Source: Spirodela intermedia (taxonomy: Eukaryota; Streptophyta; Magnoliopsida; Alismatales; Araceae). Taken from it: a stretch of 64,000 nucleotides of DNA. The position numbers were made by a program, and so were the translations under genes. Of the stretch, positions 55,780 to 64,000 are shown piece by piece (the first letter of the stretch is position 1; each line of letters starts with the position of its first letter). A model generated the notes under the pieces. The model saw only the letters and a list, made by a program, of their open reading frames with translations. It was not told the origin of the DNA and searched no databases. The stretch covers positions 7,781,878-7,845,877 of the forward strand of contig LR746264.1 of the NCBI GenBank assembly GCA_902729315.2. Reading direction: 5' to 3'.

Positions 55780-58400
55780 AATCTTAATTGGGCTTACATG
55801 AACTCAGAGTACATCAACCTGTTGCCAGCTGTAAAACCTCTTTATGATGTCAAAAGCTGAAAAATATTATAATAAAAAAGGTCATTTTATGATTATTTAC
55901 CTTAGTACTTATTGCATAAGCAACTAATAACGTTGGGAAAAAAAAATCAGAGATTGATCAAAAATGCTTTTAACAATATGTACTCAATTTACAAATACAA
56001 GATAACAAAGAAAAAAGAAAAAGAGTAGGAAGTGAATAGTTTAGTACATGCAATCTCATATTTTAGCATATAAAATATGTGATGCAGAATAATGTAGCAT
56101 TGATCAAGTTTTATGTTTCAAGATATGAGAAGTTAGAATGTGAATTATATATTATAAAAAGCTTCATATGATACATTATATTGCAAAATACTGCAATATA
56201 TTAAGTTTTATATCAAGCTTATGTGAAAATACATTGAAAAATATCAAAGCACATCAAGAATCATGTTAAGGATATCCAAATATGTCATAAAAAAGACAAA
56301 TAATGTTGCAAACTAGCTAAGTAATTGTCTCATATTTTGATATGTTATAATACATTGCATAATAGTTAATACATCAATAATATTTTAGTACATATAAATT
56401 AAATTGCAGAATAATATAATATATTATAAATTATTTTTTAATACATAATGAGGATATATGAATTAAATCACCGAATAATAGAATATATTATGCTATTGAA
56501 ATGATAGATATATCAAGTTTAATATTCTATTATGTTAGAATTATACTGCAAAACTCAAGTATCAAGTTCAAAAGAAAATTATAATTAAGTCTATATACTA
56601 AGCTCAATATTTTACTATATAAAGAGTTTACATTAGAAAAAAAGTATTAAGCTTATCCAAATTCTACAAATAACTATCTATATTATGTTCAAGATGCTGT
56701 ATGTGAGAATTACATAATTTAATGTCTTAGTTTATTGAAAATTTACATTACAAAAGACTGTTCTTGAACACAAGAGTGATATGTAAATGATTTCGTACAG
56801 AAAGTTCAATATTTAGTATATAATAATGATCTAATCCACATATACATAGATTTTATAGTATGAAATACAAGGAAAATATGCATAGAATTTAGTATATAAA
56901 TCAAATTACTTTGATATAAGGGAATTCCAGTAGAATATAATGTAGTGTATAAAGTCACATGTCGCAAGACATTTAATTTACATTGTCATAATTTAGTATG
57001 AAAAGTTTTATATCTCAATATGTGAAATTTAGATTGCGATATATGTCAACAAGCAAACCTGCCTATCTTACTATGTAAAGTTTACATTGCACACAACACA
57101 AGTTTTGAATCAAAGAGTCATGAGCTAAGTTAATATATGACATTGCATATCTAAATGCATAAATTTTATAATAAAAAATTGAAGTCCCAAGACTTGGAGT
57201 GAGATGTAGATAATATAGTATTATCAACTTTAACTGTAGCAAAAACAATATATGGTTGACACTTTGTGATAATGACTTGAGCACCTATTGTAGTATACAT
57301 AACATGCATGATAAATGTATCAATAAACCTCATAATCATGCCATCATCCTAAATCAGCACCAAACTTTATCAACAAAGACAACTCATACTAATCTAAAAC
57401 TGTAAAGAAAGGTTCCCCAGTCAAAAAAAAATAGTTTTAAAATGAATGGATTAAGAAGGAACTCATTATAAAGTTGAGAAAATTAGAAATTTCAAGGAAA
57501 GAGTAAGTATGAAAAATGTAATTGAGAAGCCAAAGTAAAGATATATACTTGAAAAATTATGCATCTAGCAATAAGAATAAGCATATTCATGTTTAAATGT
57601 ACAAAAGCTTCTAAATTTCAAGACAATATTTTTGTTGCCTTCTGGAGCCTTATTGATTTTAATGTTGACAAAAATAATAATGTAATTGCATACATTTTAA
57701 TTTGATTTTTATGTATTCTATTTTAGTAATTTTTATTCAAACTTAATAGTTGTGTATTCTCCTATAGGTGTAAATCTAAAAGCCAAGTGTTTGTCACATT
57801 TGGGCTGCTATAATCTCAAATATAATAGAACTAAGCTAATAGCCAGTCTTTAGCTATTGACGCAAAACATTTCTACTAACTTCAATGTGGTATCTTTTTA
57901 AGAGTAGAGTGAGCCCAGATGGCTTAACGACTAAAAATCATGTGGCTCTCTTGTTTAATCTTATAATAATAAATAAGGAGTTATCTCACGTGGGTTTAGA
58001 GTGTCATTGAATTGTTACATCATACCCCCCCCTTCCATCTTATTTCATTCGGAAAAGAGAATAAATTCACCTATTCCCTTCTTTTTATTTATTATTGACT
58101 TCATAAAACCCACAAATATATCATTTAAAAATATATCTTATAATTATTCAAACACTTTTATTATTTACTACTAAGATGGTATTATAGTTTGTCATAATTC
58201 TTAGACAATGATACTACATTATTACTATATTTTTTTCATGAATATATCAAATAATTAATCGTCAAATTAAAAAGTAAAGTCAATGAGTATTCATAGGGAG
58301 CAATAGTTTTGTACGAAATTTCAAAAGATATTAGCTTATAGTTATCCTATCTAGTAGGGCGCAGAAACCAAATAAACATATTATTCTAGACCAAAATCAA
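55780..58400. repeat. AT-rich 2.6 kb block, possibly degenerate satellite or old transposon
   Basis: Composition is strikingly AT-rich compared with everything around it. No open frame has a recognised domain. Short words recur with variation (for example AAGTTTTATATC, TTACATTGCA, ATGTGAAATT, TTGCAGAATAAT) without a clean period, as in an old tandem array or nested small elements. A tRNA-like segment near 57918-57961 could be a SINE. The element family is not identified. Confidence 0.4.
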
Positions 58401-58770
58401 TGTTGTTAATTAGGCGAGCTGAGCCGGGCATTCCAGCACCAAGTCACTCCTCGCCCAATCCAAACGAGAACGGCGCGCAAGACTGCAAACCGTAATCTGT
58501 GCAGTCGACGAACATATGGTTTCATCGGAGATGCTGGAACGAGAAGCTTGGCCAATAACGCTCTCTTGGATGGAAGAGCCAGCGAAAGCGGTACGAGGAA
58601 TTTCTTAGGCAGAGTCAGCGCCGCCTCCATAAGCCGCAGACTTCATTCATTGTGTCGTAGTAAATGTTACCAAGACGATATGTGAGTAAACTCGCTCTCC
58701 GAACTCGCTTCAACTTCCGGGGTGGCCAATGCAAGTCGGTCCATTTGGCTACCAGTCTGATCTCTTTCTT

Positions 58771-58807
<37 letters not shown>

Positions 58808-59308
58808 GTATGTGAACTAAAGCGGAAATAGCATATAAAATTCATCGTCCCTCTCTCCACTTCTGATCTTTGCGAGAGGAAGGGAGACTCTTCTTCCTCA
58901 TTATGAAGACTACTGGAAAAGGGGAGCTGAGGATCAGTCAAAAAGAGAAGATTTATCACAATAAAGAAGGAATCGAGAGGCATCATTGAGGGGGAATTCC
59001 TTTTCCTTGCTTCTCGTTCTTCTTTCCGGTGGTGGAAGATTCAAAATTTCTGCACGGCGACCTCCACGGCACACAGAAGCCACCCTACCACCGGAAGATG
59101 TGGAGAGAAAAGGAGTCGTGTCAGGGAACCTCACTCGATCTTATCTGCGTTGTGATGCTTTCTGAAATGGCCTTTGATGAATTCTGCGCGTGCAAACCGA
59201 GGAGGAAGTGGAGGGAGGCGGGGGGGGGGGGGCGGTGGGGGAGAGGAAGGGGAGGGGGAAGGAAGGAGCTTCAGGGTTTTCCTCGATGAACACCATCCCC
59301 TCCCTCCT
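58401..59308. other. Spacer 3' of the LOR gene
   Basis: GC content returns to normal at about 58410. The stretch has a (CT)n run at 58776-58804 and a G-rich run at 59219-59275 close to the LOR stop. An open plus-strand frame at about 58430-58680 is discussed in the findings. The LOR 3' UTR occupies the right end. Confidence 0.4.
58776..58804 (+). repeat. (CT)n run 3' of the LOR gene
   Basis: About 14 CT units, in the spacer between the AT-rich block and the LOR stop codon. Confidence 0.9.
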
Positions 59309-60017
59309 CTATCCGAACATCTGCTCGAGCAAGATCACCATCGCCATGGCGACGGCGGGGTCGAAGCCCGGCTGCACGACGAGGCGGAACACGTCCACAC
59401 CCAAGGCGACGCCCTTGACGGCCTCCTTCCTCTTGATCTCCGCCATCATCTGCCGGTTCTCGTCGTAGACTGCGCAGCACCTCTGCGAGTAGGAGCCCTC
59501 GATGTCGTAGGAGCCGCCGCGGCCGCCGGCGGCATTGCGTTGTGTGACCTGCGCCAGCGCCTTGTGTTGCAGGAGCTGGACGTGCTTCTTCGCCGAGAAG
59601 AGGGGATTGGTGGTCTCCTCCCCCTCGTAGACGAGCCAGTGGTCCCCCAGGCAAAGCTTCTGCACATGTCATGTTTCGAAGATATCTCCTCAGCGACGAC
59701 GGAGGAAGAAAATAGCTCTTGCCGGCAATATAATCCGATTCACTCTGAGCCATCATTGATCGGCAAGTAATTACCTTTCTACGGACGGCGAGAAGGGGGA
59801 CGCCTGTGGCATCCATGAGGACGATCTCCCCCTTGCTCCCGGAGGTGTAGTTGTCGACGCGGTAGACGAGGTCGCCGCAGGAGTCGAAGACGGTGAACCC
59901 ATCGCAGTTGAAGAGGAGGGACTTCCTCCAGACGGTCAGCGCCACCGCTTCCCCGCCGGAGCGGTCCGGCGGGCTCGGCACGCCGGAGGAGATGGCGTTG
60001 GGGTGCACCTTCGGCAT
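59309..60017 (-). CDS. LURP-one-related (LOR) protein
   Basis: Two exons, complement(join(59309..59659,59775..60017)), give 197 residues; the intron is phase 0. LOR proteins have a Tubby-like beta-barrel around a central helix; the founder LURP1 is needed for basal defence against downy mildew, and most members are of unknown function. The ATG of 'MPKVHPNA' at 60017 is chosen; further upstream the frame has only a TTG. Features are 'LTVWRKSLLFNCDGFTVFD', 'GDLVYRVDNYTSGSKGEIVL', 'LLAVRRKKLCLGDHWLVYEG' across the intron, and the C-terminal hydrophobic helix 'DPAVAMAMVILLEQMFG' that ends the fold. The length fits the family (about 190-220). The gene is very GC-rich and TATA-driven. Confidence 0.93.
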
Positions 60018-60151
60018 CTTCCACCCGGAGGACTCCAAGGTCTCGTCTCCGCTTGGCTAAGAGCTGGGATTGAATCGCTTCTTCTTCTTCTTCCTGCGTT
60101 CCTCAGCATGGGGGTTGCGGCTGGGAGACTCACCCCCTGCGGGACCAACCC

Positions 60152-60159
60152 CATATATA
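60152..60159 (-). promoter_or_regulatory. TATA box of the LOR gene
   Basis: On the minus strand the sequence reads CTATATATGG, about 135 bases upstream of the start codon, implying a transcription start near 60120-60125 and a leader of about 105 bases. Confidence 0.6.
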
Positions 60160-63100
60160 GACCCTGATGGTCACAAATGCCCTCACCGCAGGCCTAAAAC
60201 CCCTCCTTGTACGACGCTCATTACTTCCATCTCCGCAGGCGTCGTCATCTTAGGGTCCACCTCTCGCCCCCCGAGTCCGAAAGGGAAATACTTCAGACTC
60301 GGGCTTAGCACAGTAACGGCGGAAGACTGTTATCAAAAATCTACCTTTATTTTCAAGGTAAAAAAGGAAGGAACCACCATGGGGCAAGTAAACCATTCCT
60401 CTACGTCTTCCTGGCAGGGGACCCTGTCGAGTAAAGTCTCCATTAAACAATCTCGCCGCTGCGCCGGGTTTAGATTGAGCTCTAGAACAATTAAACAACT
60501 ATTTACAGTATATTCGACGAGGATCGGGATGACGTAGACCGTGCAGAGGAGAAACTGCACATGGCGTAGCGGGCTACAGTCCATGCATTCAATTCGACGT
60601 ACTTGTCGCGCGTTTCTCTTCCGCGAGACCAACCACGTGATGCCCGAGGCAGACGATGAGGCTTGTTGATGCGCCGCGGGTGGGGGGGCCTCGGCGTAGG
60701 GAAGAGATATGTCGATGGCGCGGTCGCGGCAGCTACGCGCAACTGGCCGCCGACCGGGTCGGCTCCAATTGGCGGGGCGCCGGAAAGGTCACAGGGGGTC
60801 CCTTTCGCTCGGTTCTCTCCCGGGCTTTGTGTGGCCGAGTGGCGCCGCCCTCACCCCGACCTTCCAAATTTGTCAGCCATCAATGGGTTTGAATGGGTTT
60901 ACCGGCAACTTTTTTTAAGAGGGAGAGAAATTCTGAGGCTATTCGATGGTCCAGCGGGCCGCCGTGCCGGCGATTGCTACCTTTCTTACGAAGAAGCGCC
61001 CCCCACGGGCGGCTAGCTCCCGGAGACCCAGATGGAGAAACCCCTTTCCTGGAAGGATCACGGCGGGTGACGGGGGTCCTCTTCTTTTCTGGATTCTGTG
61101 TTCTGTGATGAAACTCCGGCGGTGTTCTCCGGCATCTTCACCGAGCTCCTCACCGACTCTTCGTCCGAATCAACTTGCTCCAAGGTCTTCGCTTTATCCT
61201 ATCGTTGACCAGTTCTAGCTTTGGCCATGGGGCAGGCGACGCCTAGAGATCTTTCTGATTTTCTATCCAAGAAACTGGAGCTCAGCAAAGATCTGCACTT
61301 GGGCTTCGTCGATATTTTCGTTATCATCTGGCTCATTGGCCTCAAATTGTACAGCTATCATTGGAGGGCAGAAGATCTACGGTCTCCCCATACGAGAAGG
61401 TTCCAAGCCGGGTGGAGACAGTTGTCCGTCCATTGGGTTCGCCCTCGTGATAAAAGGCACGTGTCGGGTGCCTATAGGTTTGACCTATCAAACGTCGCCC
61501 TTGGTGGAGAAAGCTGGTGGGGAATCCGAAAGGCTAGTCAGTGGACGCGGTTAGCAGGAGAACGACGTACACGATGACCCTGTCGTCCCGCTCGGTTGCC
61601 GACTCGGTCTGGAGATGGGGGATCGGATTCGTGCTCCAGACAACAAAAAAACACTTGAAATTTAATGCCGTGGCCACCCCTCCGAGCTTCTGGATCGCCC
61701 ACAGCCTTAGAAAATCCCTGGAAATCTCTGCTTCTTTCGTTCACAGAAGACCCGGCACCACGAAAAATGCAGGCTCCTTGAGGATGAGCGCAGCGAAGAT
61801 GTACTTCCTGAGCCAAATATCATGCAGTAAATTGAGTATGTGTTTATATGAACATATCGCGTTTGCATCTTGAGGTGTTCTTCGATCTTTATAAGCGGGT
61901 CTTCTGCATACTCTGCAAATCGTATCCATCGGCATGGAAGTCGCTTCAAGACCCATTCAGAGTGATTTGGTAGCTTAAGCAACTTAAACCATTGCGAGGG
62001 GAGCGAAAGAAAGAGAGAGATGGGGGAGGGGGACCGGGCTAGTGGGGGCAGAAGAGTGAACCAGTGGAGGGCAGAGATGGATAGAAATGGATAGAGAGAT
62101 GCTGAAAGCGAGAAATAAGAAAGAGAGAGAGAGAGAGAGGCTTGAAGGATGGTAATAGGACATGAGAGATCTTTCTTACGGCGTCGCTATCGTGTAGAAC
62201 GACGCCTCCAAGGGAATTTGCTTGATGATATTTCGCGTGCCCAAGAAGTCACCAGTAGAGGAGGCCTTCGACCCAACCGAGAGCGGCTATTTCACTGATG
62301 TAACTCCTTTTCCTTCGGTCAAACGAAGCTATCCGGGGCAAAATTTCCCAGACGTCACGACGTTTGCCGCTGCTTTGCCGGCGGGCCCGCCGGCAGAAGA
62401 AGACTCACAAGTTTCAGCAAAGCTCACCCCAGCGGCGATGCCAAGATGGCCAGGAAACCCGCACGAGCAGTGGGGACACAGAAAGACTCTTCAATCGTCA
62501 TTAAAGACCTTATCCCTGAGTTTAAATAGTCGTCAGCCGCGGCTTTATTGACTTTACCGAGTGGAGCACTCTCCGTCCGCCGTCTTCGCTGCTTGATCTA
62601 TCGATTAACGCGGCCGATCATCCCTCCCGGTCAGAAGTCAAAGTAGACTCGACACTAAAATGTCGGCGGTGCGCCCTGATGATATCAATGAAAAGAAGAG
62701 AAGGGAGCGCCCACGGATTCTTGTCACCTCATCTGTCACGGTCTTCCTCCCGCCACCGTCTATCTTTCTCTAGAAGTTTAGGGTTTCCTTCCCAGAGGAG
62801 GTGAGCTGCTCCCGCCGTCATCTTCCCCGTGTTTGCGATAGAAAACGTACGGTCACTAGGGTTCTCGGATTATCGCCCAGGTGAGAAGGATTGGCTATTC
62901 GTCACATCTGGAATTCGTTCCACCTACATCCCCGTCAGCGTTGTCTATTCAGGAAGGCGTGACAAGAACCGGCGAGCAGAAAGAACCATTCCCCCCTCCG
63001 AAGGCGGGCGTGGTCCTAGGGCAGCCGGTCTAGGCATCTCGCCATTATGCTCTTCCTCACTAACGCAGACGCTCAACCACGGGAAGAAAAACTGGCCGGA

Positions 63101-64000
63101 GAAGCCGACAGGCGTGGCTAATGGCCCGCAAGAAAGTCGGAATCGGCATCCTTCTACAGTTTTGAAGCCGCTCTAAGTCTTCTTCGAGGACAGGACTGAG
63201 GTCAAGGACAGGGATTAACCAGAAGACGTCCCCTCCATCTCCCGCCGTTGAGGAGACAGGCTCCGGCATGTAGGGAGAACAGATGGAAACTCCTTCCCGC
63301 ACTGGTGAAGGCCATGTCGGGCGACGAGTCTGAACTGCGGGGGGGAGACCTACCGGCGTTGTCACTTAGTACACAGGAAGGGAATATAATTGAATGCGAC
63401 CCGTGTAGCTCTGATATTCCCTGAAAACCGTCGGCAGCGCCTTTCAAGATGTCGACGAGCCATGGGAATATGCTCATGAAGAGCCCGTCCTGTGATCTCT
63501 CAGAAGGAAGGAGAGAGAGAGAGGAGGTGACCCATCCTTGCTGGCCCCTCCGCGCATAAGCGCATTTGGGGAAGAATTAGAAGGGAGAAAGGCGAACATT
63601 CTCATCTTTTGAAGGGTGCCGACAAGGGTTAGTAAAGAAAACGATGATACGCGGGAAGTCTCTTGATTTTCTTCTCGAAACTGATCTTTCTCTCCCTTCC
63701 ACCCCTCCTTACTGCTCCCACTGAGACATCCACCTCAAGGTTTGACAAAGCGACGACCAGTGCGCAGGTGACGGCAACGAAGCCCAAAACACGTTGACTT
63801 TTTGCTCCCAGACGGCAAGAGTCGTACGCGTGGCTTTACGGGTCAATGGAACCATCTGCATTGATTCAACCCGAGTTGAGATCGCGTCACCCGCCACCGA
63901 CCCGATACGTCGACGAAGGGAACTCGGCTTCAGTGGCGAGAGCACGCTGGACAAGAACTGCACACGCCACACGCTGACTTTCGTGACTGGAACTGACGTG
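60160..64000. other. Unassigned terminal 3.8 kb
   Basis: This GC-rich region has open frames on both strands, the most protein-like on the plus strand at about 61221-61577, 62222-62551 and 63250-63450, but I recognise no domain and cannot join them with confidence. A 'TTTAGGGTTTCC' leader-type word lies at about 62778 and (GA)n runs at 62010 and 62122-62139. It may be LOR upstream DNA, decayed transposon, or the start of a gene that continues past the window. Confidence 0.4.

Overview
This is plant nuclear DNA. Eleven protein genes can be read, ten of them split by GT-AG introns that rejoin in frame. Several belong to plant-only or plant-expanded families: a P-class PPR protein, a GRAS protein of the SCARECROW type, a DUF936 protein, a LURP-one-related protein and a plant-specific beta-propeller protein. 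The sparse long-intron genes, the GC-rich single-block exons (SCARECROW, LOR) and the many (GA/CT)n tracts fit a flowering plant, perhaps a monocot; the species is not determined.

Layout. Minus strand, 0.9-14.5 kb: PPR protein, mitochondrial calcium uniporter (MCU), TLC-domain membrane protein, SCARECROW. A 3.7 kb divergent spacer without a recognised gene follows. Plus strand, 18.2-51.6 kb: ESCRT-III subunit VPS32/SNF7, a mitochondrial-type bifunctional FolD, ethanolamine-phosphate cytidylyltransferase (PECT1), RNA polymerase III subunit RPC25, a conserved plant WD40-like protein, and a COP1-interacting-protein-7-like protein. Minus strand, 52.3-60.0 kb: a DUF936 (CORD-type) gene convergent with the preceding one, then a 2.6 kb AT-rich block, then a LOR gene. 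The last 4 kb hold open frames that I could not assign.

The genes are unrelated housekeeping and developmental loci, not a pathway cluster. Two adjacent pairs (FolD-PECT1 and CIP7-like-DUF936) look like the same neighbour pairs found in Arabidopsis, which suggests old conserved gene order. Mobile DNA is limited: a decayed LINE reverse-transcriptase tail sits inside an RPC25 intron, and a tRNA-like SINE candidate lies in the AT-rich block. I found no new multi-gene system. The most useful leads are the altered NADP-site residues in FolD, the microsynteny, and unexplained open frames at 40.8, 58.5 and 61-63.5 kb. Exon coordinates were derived by hand from splice consensus, frame and family similarity.
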